Shown here piece by piece: positions 52,592 through 61,669 of a stretch of 64,000 nt of DNA. Each line of letters starts with the position of its first letter. Positions within the stretch are counted from its first letter, which is position 1. Below the pieces are notes generated by a model that was given only the letters and a program-made list of their open reading frames with translations, did no database searches and had not been told where the DNA came from. The DNA comes from Bradyrhizobium amphicarpaeae (GTDB lineage: Bacteria; Pseudomonadota; Alphaproteobacteria; Rhizobiales; Xanthobacteraceae): the NCBI RefSeq assembly GCF_002266435.3, contig NZ_CP029426.2:5052001-5116000 (forward strand), written 5' to 3'. The translations under genes were made by a program, and so were the position numbers.

Positions 52592-53566
52592 ATGATCGCC
52601 CGAAGATCCGTGCTGGCCTTGGCGGCCGGCCTGCTTGCCGCAGTCTCCGCAGCCCCCTCATTTGCACAGGATTATCCCAGCCACGCCGTCCGGATCGTCG
52701 TTCCCTTCGGTGCCGGCGGGCCGGCCGACGTCGCGGCCCGGCTGATCGGCAATGTGCTGCAGGAGAGCTTTGGCCAGCCTTTCGTGGTCGAGAACCGCAC
52801 CGGCGCAGGCGGCGTCATCGGCACGATTGAGGCGGCGAAGTCGCCGGCCGACGGCTACACGCTGCTGATGATGTCTAACACCCAGACAGCGAACGAATCG
52901 CTGCTGACGGCGGACCAACGCAAATACGAGCTGATGCGCGACCTCGCGCCGATCGCGCCGGTGAATTATTCCGATCTCGTCATCGTGGTGAATCCGCAAG
53001 TGCCGGTGAAGACGCTGGCCGAGTTCATCGCGCTCGCCAAGGCGCAGCCGGGCAAGCTGAACTACGCCTCGTCCGGTCAGGGCACGCCCTATCACATGGC
53101 CGGCGAGCTGTTCAAAGCCATGGCCGGCATCGATGTCGTCCACGTTCCCTATCGCAACAGCGGCGAGGCGCGCAGCGGCGTGATCGGCGGACAGGTGCAG
53201 ATGATGATCGACGCGGTGCCGGCGATGGCGCCGAACATCGCCGAGAACCAGGTGCGCGCGCTCGCCACCACCGGCAAGCAGCGCTCCGCCGTGCTGCCGA
53301 ACGTGCCGACATCCGGTGAAGCGGGTGTACCCGGTTATGAGGCGACGATCTGGCTAGGCTTGATGGCGCCTGCCGGCACGCCGAAGCCGATCATCGACAA
53401 GCTCAATGCCGCCGTCAACGCAATGGTGAAGCGGCCCGACATCGTCAAGCTCTGGACGGAACAGGGTGCCGTGCCTATGTCCATGACACCGGCAGAATTC
53501 GAGAAATTCCTGCGCGGCGACATCGAGAAATGGGCCGACGTCGTCAAGAAGTTCGACAAGTCCTGA
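52592..53566 (+). CDS. TctC/Bug-type solute-binding protein
   Basis: 324 residues. The ATG has a strong GGGAGG six bases upstream. Signal peptide MIARRSVLALAAGLLAAVSAAPSFAQ, then the classical Bug start DYPSHAVRIVVPFGAGGPADVAARLI and GQPFVVENRTGAGGVIGTIEAAKSPADGYTLLMM. It binds a carboxylate or aromatic acid in the periplasm. No TctA or TctB is adjacent. Sitting 15 bp before a molybdenum hydroxylase, it may supply that enzyme's substrate or act as a sensor. Confidence 0.93.
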   Translation: MIARRSVLALAAGLLAAVSAAPSFAQDYPSHAVRIVVPFGAGGPADVAARLIGNVLQESFGQPFVVENRTGAGGVIGTIEAAKSPADGYTLLMMSNTQTANESLLTADQRKYELMRDLAPIAPVNYSDLVIVVNPQVPVKTLAEFIALAKAQPGKLNYASSGQGTPYHMAGELFKAMAGIDVVHVPYRNSGEARSGVIGGQVQMMIDAVPAMAPNIAENQVRALATTGKQRSAVLPNVPTSGEAGVPGYEATIWLGLMAPAGTPKPIIDKLNAAVNAMVKRPDIVKLWTEQGAVPMSMTPAEFEKFLRGDIEKWADVVKKFDKS

Positions 53567-53581
53567 GGCCGCAGAGCGATC

Positions 53582-54052
53582 ATGCCGACCATTCAATTCC
53601 GGCTCAATGGCGCAGCGACGACCGTGGATGCCGAGCCCGATCGGACGCTGCTCGACGTGCTGCGCGGCAGGCTCGGTGTCACGGGTGCGCATTTCGGCTG
53701 CGGTGCCAACGAATGCGGCGCCTGTTACGTCTTGGTCGGCGATCGCGCCATGGCGTCCTGCGACATGCCGATGTGGTCGGTCGCGGACAAGGACGTCGTC
53801 ACGGTGGAAGGCCTCGGCACGGTGGGCGCACCACATCCGTTGCAACGCGCCTTCATCGCCGAGCAGGCGATGCAGTGCGGCTATTGCGTATCCGGCATCC
53901 TGATCAGCGCGGCGGCGCTGCTGAAGCGCAATCCGTCGCCGACGGAGGCAGAGGTCAGAGCGGCACTGGATCGCAACCTGTGCCGCTGCGGGTCGCACAG
54001 CCGCATGGTCCGCGCCGTCCTGCGTGCGGCGGCAGAGATGGCGACATCATGA
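53582..54052 (+). CDS. (2Fe-2S) subunit of a molybdenum hydroxylase
   Basis: 156 residues with the two [2Fe-2S] sites of the xanthine-oxidase family small subunit: the plant-ferredoxin type GCGANECGACYVLVGDRAMASC (about residues 40-61) and the helical C-x2-C-x31-C-x-C type CGYC...CRCG (about 100-136). It passes electrons from the Mo cofactor. Its stop overlaps the ATG of the Mo-binding subunit (ATGA). No FAD subunit gene is present, which resembles two-subunit isoquinoline or nicotinate dehydrogenases that give electrons to another acceptor. Confidence 0.92.
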   Translation: MPTIQFRLNGAATTVDAEPDRTLLDVLRGRLGVTGAHFGCGANECGACYVLVGDRAMASCDMPMWSVADKDVVTVEGLGTVGAPHPLQRAFIAEQAMQCGYCVSGILISAAALLKRNPSPTEAEVRAALDRNLCRCGSHSRMVRAVLRAAAEMATS

Positions 54053-56181
54053 GCACGTCGTCCCCTGCCCCGAAACTGCCGGTCAGCCTCGTCGCCAATC
54101 CCAAGCTGTCGTCATGGCTGCGATTCACCGATGACGGCCGTGTGGCGATCTCGCCCGGCAAGGTCGAGATCGGCCAGGGCATCGTCACGGCGCTAGCGCA
54201 GATCGCGGCGGACGAGCTCGACGTCGAGATCGCCAGGATCGAGATGATCCGCGCCTCGACGGCGACCAGTCCGAACGAAGGCGTCACCTCGGGCAGTCTC
54301 TCGATCCAGCAGTCCGGCCGCGCGCTGCGCCAGGTCTGTGCCGAGGTGCGCCAGCGCTTCCTCGCCGTCGCCTCAGAACGCTTTGGAATCGATGCCTCGC
54401 GGCTCGATATCGATGACGGCACGATCTCAGGCCCCGGCAATGTCAGGACAAGTTATTGGGAGCTGATGGGCGAGGTCTCGCTCGACCATGACGCCACCGC
54501 AGGCCCCACAGCGAAGGGTGCCGCCCGGCGCACCATCGCCGGACATTCGGTCCAGCGTGTCGACATTCCCGACAAGGTGTTTGCGCGGCCGCGTTTCATC
54601 CATGACCTTGCGCTGCCGGGAATGGTGCACGGACGCGTGCTGCGGCCGGATCTCTCGGGCGCCGGATTGATCACACTCGATGAGAAGGCTGTGCGCGTGG
54701 TCCCCGGCCTCGTTGCGATCGTCCGCGACGGCGGCTTTGCCGGCGTGGTCGCCGACAGCGAGATTGCGGCGGAAGCGGCACTCAAAGTCTTAAGCAAGGG
54801 CGCGACGTGGTCGGCCGGCGAGCCCCTGCCGGACGAAGACGATCTGGCGGGCTTTTTGAAGAGCCAACCGGTCGAGACCACAATCATCGATACCAGGATG
54901 GCGGGGCCGGCCCGCAATCCCACCCAAACGCTACTCCGGCAATACACCCGCCCCTACATCGCACATGCCTCGATCGCGCCGTCCTGCGCCGTGGCGCAAT
55001 GGAACGGCGATCGCGTCCACGTCTGGACGCACAGCCAGGGCGTCTATTTGCTCCGCACCGATCTCGCGATCGTGCTGACGCTGCCGGAAGACCACATCGT
55101 CGTCGAGCACATCGAGGGCGCCGGCTGCTATGGGCACAACGCGGCCGACGACGTCGCGCTCGATGCCGTGTTGCTGGCGAAAGCGGCCAGCGGACGTCCG
55201 GTCCGGGTGCAGTGGTCGCGCCACGACGAGATGTCTCACGCGCCGTTCGGCGCAGCGATGGCCGTCGAGATCGAGGCCGATCTCGACGCCGACCACGAGA
55301 TCGTCGGTTGGCGCCACGCGATCTGGAGCAACGGCCATGCGGCACGGCCGGGACGCGCAGCGCAGCCCGCACTTCTGGCGGCGAGCGAGATCGCAAATCC
55401 CTATCCACGCATGATCTCGACCAACCCGCCGGCTGCGAATGGCGGCGGCGGCGACCGCAACTCTATTCCGCTCTATGACTTTCCGGCCTGGACCATCACC
55501 AGCCACCGGCTGCTGACCATGCCGGTGCGGACCTCGGCGCTGCGGACCTTGGGCGGACAAGGCAATGTGTTTGCCATCGAATCCCTGCTCGACGAGATCG
55601 CGGCGCTGCGCGGTGAAGACCCGATCGCATTCCGCCTGCGGCATCTGCGCGACGAACGGGCGCGCGATGTCATCAGCGCTGCGGCGCGACGTGCCGGATG
55701 GAGGCCGCAGAAGCAGCCCGGCATCGGCCACGGCGTCGGCTTTGCGCGCTACAAGAATACGGGGGCATATTGTGCCGCGATTGCCGAAATCGAGGGCACC
55801 GACGACATCCGCGTCAAGCGACTGACGCTCGCGGTCGATGTCGGCGAAGCCATCAATCCCGACGGCGTCACCAATCAGATCGAAGGCGGCGCGATCCAGG
55901 CCACGAGCTGGGTGCTGAAGGAACGCGTCCGCTTCGACCGGAGCCGCATCACCTCGACTTCCTGGACCGACTATCCGATCCTAACCTTCAGCGAGGTGCC
56001 GGCGGTGGATGTCGAGATCATCCAGCGGCCGGAGATCGAGCCGGTCGGCGCCGGCGAGGCCGCGCACGGCCCGGTGACGGCGGCGATTGCCAACGCGGTC
56101 TACGATTGCCTCGGCGTGCGCGTGCGCGACCTGCCGATCACGCGGGACAGGATCATTGCAGCGATGGAGCGTGCGCCTTGA
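54049..56181 (+). CDS. Molybdopterin-binding subunit of a molybdenum hydroxylase
   Basis: 710 residues; the ATG overlaps the preceding stop. The sequence begins with the Mo-cofactor domain (KVEIGQGIVTALAQIAADELDVEIARIEMIRASTATSPNEGVTSGSLSIQQSG), an order typical of isoquinoline 1-oxidoreductase/nicotinate dehydrogenase beta subunits. An Ald_Xan_dh a/b hammerhead-like segment follows (KVFARPRFIHDLALPGMVHGRVLRP), then VEHIEGAGCYGHNAADDVALDAVLLA and a C-terminal VGAGEAAHGPVTAAIANAVYDCLG carrying the conserved catalytic-Glu region. No signal or anchor is seen. It hydroxylates an aromatic heterocycle or aldehyde; substrate unknown. Confidence 0.9.
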   Translation: MSTSSPAPKLPVSLVANPKLSSWLRFTDDGRVAISPGKVEIGQGIVTALAQIAADELDVEIARIEMIRASTATSPNEGVTSGSLSIQQSGRALRQVCAEVRQRFLAVASERFGIDASRLDIDDGTISGPGNVRTSYWELMGEVSLDHDATAGPTAKGAARRTIAGHSVQRVDIPDKVFARPRFIHDLALPGMVHGRVLRPDLSGAGLITLDEKAVRVVPGLVAIVRDGGFAGVVADSEIAAEAALKVLSKGATWSAGEPLPDEDDLAGFLKSQPVETTIIDTRMAGPARNPTQTLLRQYTRPYIAHASIAPSCAVAQWNGDRVHVWTHSQGVYLLRTDLAIVLTLPEDHIVVEHIEGAGCYGHNAADDVALDAVLLAKAASGRPVRVQWSRHDEMSHAPFGAAMAVEIEADLDADHEIVGWRHAIWSNGHAARPGRAAQPALLAASEIANPYPRMISTNPPAANGGGGDRNSIPLYDFPAWTITSHRLLTMPVRTSALRTLGGQGNVFAIESLLDEIAALRGEDPIAFRLRHLRDERARDVISAAARRAGWRPQKQPGIGHGVGFARYKNTGAYCAAIAEIEGTDDIRVKRLTLAVDVGEAINPDGVTNQIEGGAIQATSWVLKERVRFDRSRITSTSWTDYPILTFSEVPAVDVEIIQRPEIEPVGAGEAAHGPVTAAIANAVYDCLGVRVRDLPITRDRIIAAMERAP

Positions 56182-56876
56182 AGACAGTGACCATCTTGAG
56201 CGGCGGCGCGGCGCAAGGCCTGGTGCGCGACCTCAGCGGCCTCTTCAAGGCGCAAACCAGCCTCGATATCGAAGGCGAATTCGGCGCGGTCGGCATCATG
56301 GCGGACAAGTTGCGCGCGGGAACCCCGGCCGATCTCGTGATCCTGACGCAGGCGCTGCTTGCGAAGCTTGCCGAAGAGAAGCTCGTAGTCCCCTTCTCGA
56401 TCACGGATGTCGGCCGGGTCGAGACCGCGCTGGCTGTCCGCAGCCGCGATCCCAAGGTGATGGTGAAGACCCAGGGAGATCTGCGCGAGGTGCTGCGCAG
56501 CGCCGATGCCATCTACGTCCCCGACACCAAGGCCTCGACCGCCGGCCAGCATGTCGCAAAAGTGCTGGACCAGCTCGGCATCGCCTATGAAGTTGCCTCG
56601 CGCCTCAAGATATTTCCGAACGGTGCAACGGCGATGCGAGAGCTCGCGGCATCGACGGCAGCAAGACCGATCGGATGCACGCAGGCGACCGAGATCATCG
56701 CGACCGACGGCATTGCACTGTCAGGGGCGCTGCCGCTTGGCTGCGAGCTGGTGACGATGTACACGGCCGGCGTGACCGCGAGCGCAGCGCATCCAAAGGA
56801 AGCGGCCGCGCTGATCGCGTTGCTGACCAGCGCAGATCGGAAGGAGCTGCGCCAGCGCGTCGGGTTCGCCGGCTAG
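56178..56876 (+). CDS. ModA-like substrate-binding domain protein without signal peptide
   Basis: 232 residues from the TTG at 56178 overlapping the Mo-subunit stop (TTGA), with GGAG eight bases upstream; a GTG at 56187 is possible. The type II periplasmic-binding fold is visible: VTILSGGAAQGLVRDLSGLFKAQTSLDIEGEFGAVGIMADKLRAGTPADLVIL, then VAVRSRDPK-type hinge and GCTQATEII. These are SBP_bac_11/ModA traits, but there is no signal peptide, so it should stay in the cytoplasm. Coupling to a molybdoenzyme suggests a role in Mo or substrate sensing or enzyme maturation (inference). Confidence 0.82.
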   Translation: MKTVTILSGGAAQGLVRDLSGLFKAQTSLDIEGEFGAVGIMADKLRAGTPADLVILTQALLAKLAEEKLVVPFSITDVGRVETALAVRSRDPKVMVKTQGDLREVLRSADAIYVPDTKASTAGQHVAKVLDQLGIAYEVASRLKIFPNGATAMRELAASTAARPIGCTQATEIIATDGIALSGALPLGCELVTMYTAGVTASAAHPKEAAALIALLTSADRKELRQRVGFAG

Positions 56877-56890
56877 ATGCCGATGAGGCC

Positions 56891-57697
56891 CTATTTGTGC
56901 AGCTGGGTGAGGCCTGTCGGCGGGCCGTCGACGGCGGTCCAGCCGCCATCGACGAACAGCGTGCTGCCGCTGACATAGCTCGCGGCGTCCGAGGCGAGAT
57001 AGGCCACCGCTGTCGCGACCTCGTCGGCGCTGCTCCAACGGTTGAACACGGTGTGGCCGGCGTAGAGATTGTAGATGTCGGGCCGTTGCTTGAACGGACC
57101 GGTCAGCGCAGTCTCCGCGATGCTCGGCGCGATCGCGTTGACGCGCACGCCCGCATGGCCGACCTCGGAGGCAAAGCCCTTCACCAGCAGGCCGATCGCC
57201 GCCTTGGTCGAGCCATAGACGCCGAGGCCCGGCTCGATGGTGACCGCGCGCACCGACGAGCAGGCGATGATGCTGCCGCCCTTTTGCGCCACCATGATGC
57301 GGCCGAAGGCCTGGAAGAACCACACCGTGCCCTTGACGTTAAGATTGAGGACGCGGTCGAGATCCTCCTCGGTGTAATCGAGGATGGTCTTGCGGATGTT
57401 GAGACCAGGCGTCGTCACGGCGATGTCGAGCCGGGGAAATTTCTGCATCACCGTTTTGGCCAGCGCATTGACGTCCGCAGCGCTCGCAGCGTCGCAAGCC
57501 GCCGCTTCCGCCCAGCCGCCCTTGTCGCGAATGCCGGCAGCAGTCGCTTCAGCGGCGTCAAGCGCGCGATCAGCGCAGAACACGCTTGCGCCCAGCCCGG
57601 CCAGCGCCTCGGCCGACGATTTGCCGATGCCCGATGCGGCGCCGAGCACCACGGCCGTCTTGCCGGTGAGATCAAAGAGCTTGCGATAGTCGGTCAC
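56891..57697 (-). CDS. Short-chain dehydrogenase/reductase (SDR)
   Basis: 268 residues. The nucleotide-binding GAASGIGKS motif is at about residues 19-27, the structural NxxG equivalent is TTPGLN, and the catalytic Ser-Tyr-Lys set appears as SSVRAVTIEPGLGVYGSTKAA (about 150-170). The C-terminal SGSTLFVDGGW is a classical SDR mark. It oxidises or reduces an alcohol/ketone with NAD(P). It lies 21 bp downstream of the TRAP permease gene and is probably the last gene of that operon, acting on the imported compound. Confidence 0.92.
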   Translation of the reverse strand: MTDYRKLFDLTGKTAVVLGAASGIGKSSAEALAGLGASVFCADRALDAAEATAAGIRDKGGWAEAAACDAASAADVNALAKTVMQKFPRLDIAVTTPGLNIRKTILDYTEEDLDRVLNLNVKGTVWFFQAFGRIMVAQKGGSIIACSSVRAVTIEPGLGVYGSTKAAIGLLVKGFASEVGHAGVRVNAIAPSIAETALTGPFKQRPDIYNLYAGHTVFNRWSSADEVATAVAYLASDAASYVSGSTLFVDGGWTAVDGPPTGLTQLHK

Positions 57698-57718
57698 GGA
57701 TGGATTCTCCTGGTGCTG

Positions 57719-59011
57719 CTAGCCCTTGTAGCCCATCAGCAGGCGGGGCAGCCACAGCGAGAATGCGGGGACGTAAGTCACGAACATCAGGGCTGCGATC
57801 AGCGCGGCATAGAACGGCAGGATGGTGCGCATCACCGCGCCGACCGAAATGCCGCCAATGGCGCAGCCCACGAACTGCGTCGTTCCGACCGGCGGGGTGT
57901 TCAGCCCGAGGGCGCAGTTGATCAGCATCAGCATGCCGAACTGCACCGGATCCATACCCGCCTTCATCGCGATCGGCAGGAAGATCGGGGTGCAGATCAG
58001 GATGGTCGCCGCCATGTCCATGAACGTGCCGAGCACGAACAGGATGACATTGATGAGCAGGAAGATGACCCAGGGTTGGGTGGAGACCTTGCCCATCATC
58101 TCGCCGGCGAGATCGGCCACCTCGTAGAGTCCCATGAGATACTGGAACATGGTGGAGACGCCGATCAGCAGCAGCACCACGCCCGTCGTCTTCACCGCCT
58201 TGGCGGCGGCGCGCAGGAAGTTGCTCAAGGTCATGGTGCGGTAGATGAAGAACGTCAGCAGCATCGTATAGGTGACCGCGACGGCTGCGGATTCGGTTGC
58301 CGTGAAGACCCCGGACAGGATGCCCGTCAAGATGATGCCGACGATCAGAAGGCCGGGCAGCGCGGCCGCGAGCGAGCGGAAAACCTCGGCCCAGCCCGGA
58401 AACTTGCCGGCCGGATAGCCTCGCTTCACCGCAACGCCGTAAGCGGCGACCAGCATGCACGCCATCAGCACGATCGCCGGCAAGAGGCCGGCAGCGATCA
58501 GCGCGCCGATCGAGACCTTGCCGCCGGCGGCCAGGGCATAAATGATCATGTTGTGGCTGGTCGGCATCAAGGCGCCCACCAGCGACGCATGGGTGGTGAC
58601 GTTGACGGCGTAGTCGGTGTCGAACCCCTCCTTTTTCATCATCGGGATCATCACCGCGCCCATCGCCGACACGTCGGCCACGGGCGAGCCGGAGACGCCG
58701 CCGAACAGCGTGCAGGCGACCACGTTCGACATGCCGAGCCCGCCGCGGATGTGCCCGACGAGATTCTTGGCGAGCAGCACGATCTTGTCGGCGACCCCGC
58801 CATGCAGCATCAGCTCGCCGCTGAAGACGAAGAAGGGAATCGCAAGGAACGAGAAGATGTTCATCCCCGACATCATCTGCTGGAAGATGACGGCGACCGG
58901 CAGGCCCTCGTAGAGGATGGTGCAGATCGCCGAGAGGCCGATCGCGAAGGCGACGGGGACGCCGAGGATCAGGAAACCGAAGAAGGAAGCCCCGAGAATG
59001 ATCAGTTCCAT
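57719..59011 (-). CDS. dctM: TRAP transporter large permease DctM
   Basis: 430 residues, about 12 membrane helices. Signatures: FLILGVPVAFAIGLSAICTILYEGLPVAVIFQQMMSGMNIFSFLAIPFFVFSGELM near the N-terminus, GVSGSPVADVSAMGAVMIPMM and LGLNTPPVGTTQFVGCAIGGIS towards the end. This subunit is the sodium-driven elevator of the tripartite ATP-independent periplasmic transporter. It overlaps dctQ by 10 bp. Confidence 0.94.
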   Translation of the reverse strand: MELIILGASFFGFLILGVPVAFAIGLSAICTILYEGLPVAVIFQQMMSGMNIFSFLAIPFFVFSGELMLHGGVADKIVLLAKNLVGHIRGGLGMSNVVACTLFGGVSGSPVADVSAMGAVMIPMMKKEGFDTDYAVNVTTHASLVGALMPTSHNMIIYALAAGGKVSIGALIAAGLLPAIVLMACMLVAAYGVAVKRGYPAGKFPGWAEVFRSLAAALPGLLIVGIILTGILSGVFTATESAAVAVTYTMLLTFFIYRTMTLSNFLRAAAKAVKTTGVVLLLIGVSTMFQYLMGLYEVADLAGEMMGKVSTQPWVIFLLINVILFVLGTFMDMAATILICTPIFLPIAMKAGMDPVQFGMLMLINCALGLNTPPVGTTQFVGCAIGGISVGAVMRTILPFYAALIAALMFVTYVPAFSLWLPRLLMGYKG

Positions 59012-59553
59012 GAGGGGACGACCTCTTCGCCGCGCAAGAGAGCAATGATGTGCTCGATTGAAAAGGAGACGATCAGAACGCCGGAGGCGATCAACGGGAC
59101 GTAGCGAACGACCTCGGGGAGGCCGAGATTGGGGATCTTCACGGTCCCGACCGATGCGCCGAGAATCCAGCCGTTATAGGCCATCGCGACGCCAAACGCG
59201 GCCACCAGGACGTGGATCACGAGCTCGATCTTCTCGCGCGCGTGCTCGGGCAGCATCACCAGCAGGCTGTCCATTCCGATGTGTCCGGCATCGCGCACGC
59301 CGACGGCGGCGCCGATCAGCGTGACATAGAGGATGAGAACCAGCGCAAGGTTCTCCGTCCAGGTCGGGCTCGAATTGAGCACATACCGGCCGAACACCTG
59401 GTAGAACACGACGGTGACGATGAGGAGCAGTCCGCTCACGGACAGGTACATGCCCGCGCGCGCGATCCTGGCATTGATCCGCGACAGCAAGCCGGTCGCC
59501 GGGCGTGCGGCAACCGCCCCCTGCTCGTGGTCTGCGACATGTGGGTCCGTCAT
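59002..59553 (-). CDS. dctQ: TRAP transporter small permease DctQ
   Basis: 183 residues with four membrane helices (MYLSVSGLLLIVTVVFYQVFGRYVL, WTENLALVLILYVTLIGAAVGVRDAGHIGMD, LVIHVLVAAFGVAMAYNGWIL, YVPLIASGVLIVSFSIEHIIALL). The motif W-TENLA-x-x-x-x-x-Y/W and the H-I-x-x-D segment are diagnostic of DctQ. It overlaps dctM and lies 69 bp downstream of dctP. Confidence 0.92.
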   Translation of the reverse strand: MTDPHVADHEQGAVAARPATGLLSRINARIARAGMYLSVSGLLLIVTVVFYQVFGRYVLNSSPTWTENLALVLILYVTLIGAAVGVRDAGHIGMDSLLVMLPEHAREKIELVIHVLVAAFGVAMAYNGWILGASVGTVKIPNLGLPEVVRYVPLIASGVLIVSFSIEHIIALLRGEEVVPSWN

Positions 59554-59622
59554 TCCCGCGTCTCCCCTTGCGAGGGTCCGGTGTCACCTCGCGGGTGACG
59601 CCGGACCCGACGCCGCCATGTC

Positions 59623-60594
59623 TTACTTCGTGTCCTGGATACGCTTGACGAGGCCCTGCAGCTTCTCGTCGCCGGCGAACTTCTGGTACACCGGCTTCAT
59701 CGCATCGACGAATTCCTGCTTGTTGGCGATCGTGACGACCTGAACGCCGGCGGCCTCGACCGTCTTGCGGGACGCCTGCTCACGCTCGTCCCAGAGCTTG
59801 CGCATGACCGGCACCGATTCCTTAGCCGCCTTGCGGATCATGGCCTGATCCTCCTTGCTCAGCGTGTCCCAGACCTTCTTGGACATCACCAGAACTTCCG
59901 GCGCCAGGGAGTGCTCGGTGATGTTGTAGAACTTGGCGGCCTCGAAATGGCGCGACGATTCGTAGGAGGGCCAGTTGTTTTCGGCGGCATCCACCAGGCC
60001 GGTCTTGAGCGCGGTATAGACCTCGCCATACGGCATCGGCGTCGGGTTGGCCCCTAGGCTCTGGATCATGCCGACCCACAAATCGGACTGCTGGACGCGG
60101 ATCTTCAGGCCCTTCAGGTCCGCAAGCGACTTGACCGGCGCCTTGACGGTGTAAATGGACCGGGCGCCGCTATCGTAATAGGCAAGCCCGACCAATCCAG
60201 CGGGCTCCATGGCCGCCAGGATCTCATCGCCGATCGGCCCGTCGAGGACGGTGCGCATGTGCTGTGTGTCCCGGAACACGAACGGTAGGCACAACGCGAT
60301 GGTTTCCGGCACGAAATTGTTGAGCGGCGACGCGTTGATCCGCATCATGTCGAGCGCGCCGATCTTGAGTTGCTCGATGGTGTCCTTCTCGGAGCCCAGG
60401 GCTCCGTTGGGAAACACCTTGACGCCGAGCTTGCCGCCGCTCGCCGTCGCGAGCTGCTTGCCCATGAACTTGACGGCCTCGACGGTCGGATAATCTGCGG
60501 GATGGATGTCGGCGGAGCGGAAGTCGCGTGCGGTCGCCAGTGGCGCTGAGAGCACCAATGCAACGGCTGCGATGATACCGGTAAGTGTCTTCAT
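59623..60594 (-). CDS. dctP: TRAP transporter periplasmic binding protein DctP
   Basis: 323 residues. Signal peptide MKTLTGIIAAVALVLSAPLATA. DctP features: KFMGKQLATASGGKLGVKVFPNGALGSEKDTIEQLKIGALDMMRI and the carboxylate-binding Arg region LKGLKIRVQQSDLWVGMIQSLGANPTPMPYGEVYTALKTGLVDAAENNWPSY. It binds an organic acid and passes it to DctQM. The gene heads the minus-strand operon dctP-dctQ-dctM-SDR and is divergent from the cyclase gene across a 255-bp region holding a strong palindrome. Confidence 0.94.
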   Translation of the reverse strand: MKTLTGIIAAVALVLSAPLATARDFRSADIHPADYPTVEAVKFMGKQLATASGGKLGVKVFPNGALGSEKDTIEQLKIGALDMMRINASPLNNFVPETIALCLPFVFRDTQHMRTVLDGPIGDEILAAMEPAGLVGLAYYDSGARSIYTVKAPVKSLADLKGLKIRVQQSDLWVGMIQSLGANPTPMPYGEVYTALKTGLVDAAENNWPSYESSRHFEAAKFYNITEHSLAPEVLVMSKKVWDTLSKEDQAMIRKAAKESVPVMRKLWDEREQASRKTVEAAGVQVVTIANKQEFVDAMKPVYQKFAGDEKLQGLVKRIQDTK

Positions 60595-60730
60595 CTGGGC
60601 TTCCTCCTGGTTGATTATGTCGTTGTCGGCAGGCTGCAGGCCGCCTTGGGTCGCTCCCCTTCCGGTGTGAAGTCAAGCGCCAATGTCGTCCCTAGGGCGC
60701 GCGGCATTCCATGTCCAAGCCAAATCCGGC

Positions 60731-60761
60731 ATTGATCGATGCCGCAGTTGCATCGATCAAT
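60731..60761. promoter_or_regulatory. 12-bp-arm palindrome in the dctP/cyclase divergent region
   Basis: Perfect arms ATTGATCGATGC (60731-60742) and GCATCGATCAAT (60750-60761) are separated by 7 bp and extended outward by CCGG on both sides with one unpaired C. It lies about 137 bp upstream of the dctP start and about 90-125 bp upstream of the cyclase start, a good position for a shared operator. Confidence 0.7.
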
Positions 60762-60849
60762 CCGGGGCAATTCGCGTCGTCGGGGAAGCCGGCGGAACGG
60801 CTTGCGTCGCCGCGACTTGACTTGACGCGACCAAGAGAGGCCCCTCAAG

Positions 60850-61662
60850 ATGTCCGGAACAGCGGACTATCTCGAAGGAATGCCCATGGCGCGGAAGCTG
60901 ATCGATATCTCTGTGCCGCTCAGAAACGACGTGACGGCCGATCCGCCCGGCAACCATCCGAGCATCCAGTACATCGATCACCAGCAGGGCCTGCCCCGAA
61001 TGCTGCAATTTTTCGACGGCCTCAAGGCGCAGGATTTGCCTGATGGACAGGGCTGGGCCGTCGAGCAGGTGTCGCTGTCGACCCATAACGGCACGCATCT
61101 CGATGCGCCCTGGCACTTCCATCCGACCATGAACCGCGGCGAGCAGTCATGGACGATCGACGAGGTCCCGCTGGAATGGTGCTTTCAGCCCGGCGTGAAG
61201 CTCGACTTCCGGCATCTGCCCGACGGCTACGTGGCTGGTGCCGACGATGTCGAGCAGGAACTCAAGCGCATCGGGCACACGCTGTCGCCGCTGGAGATCG
61301 TGGTCGTCAACACCAGCGCCGGCGCCAAATTCGGTCAGGCCGACTACGTCAACTCCGGCTGCGGCATGGGCTATGAGGCCACCATATATCTGCTCGAACG
61401 CGGCGTGCGGCTGACCGGCACCGACGGCTGGAGCTGGGACGCGCCGTTCGTCTACACCGCAAAGAAATATGCCGAGACCAAAGATGCCGGCCTGATCTGG
61501 GAGGGCCACAAGGCGGGCCGGCACATCGGCTATTGCCATCTGGAGAAGCTGCACAATCTCGAACAGCTGCCCTCGACCGGTTTCACCGTCTCGTGCTTTC
61601 CGGTGAAGATCGAACGCGCCTCCGCGGGCTGGACCCGCGCGGTCGCCGTCATCGAGGATTAG
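60850..61662 (+). CDS. Cyclase-family metal-dependent hydrolase (kynurenine formamidase-like)
   Basis: 270 residues from the ATG at 60850 (AGAGG upstream); ATG at 60886 with GAAGGA six bases upstream is an equally good start and gives the compact MARKLIDISVPLRND beginning. The family metal site HxGTHxDxPxHF is seen as THNGTHLDAPWHFHP at about residues 79-93. The enzymes hydrolyse amide or cyclic substrates, such as N-formylkynurenine. Being divergent from a TRAP-SDR operon across a palindrome suggests a common inducer and a shared catabolic route. Confidence 0.9.
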   Translation: MSGTADYLEGMPMARKLIDISVPLRNDVTADPPGNHPSIQYIDHQQGLPRMLQFFDGLKAQDLPDGQGWAVEQVSLSTHNGTHLDAPWHFHPTMNRGEQSWTIDEVPLEWCFQPGVKLDFRHLPDGYVAGADDVEQELKRIGHTLSPLEIVVVNTSAGAKFGQADYVNSGCGMGYEATIYLLERGVRLTGTDGWSWDAPFVYTAKKYAETKDAGLIWEGHKAGRHIGYCHLEKLHNLEQLPSTGFTVSCFPVKIERASAGWTRAVAVIED

Positions 61663-61669
61663 AGCGGGA

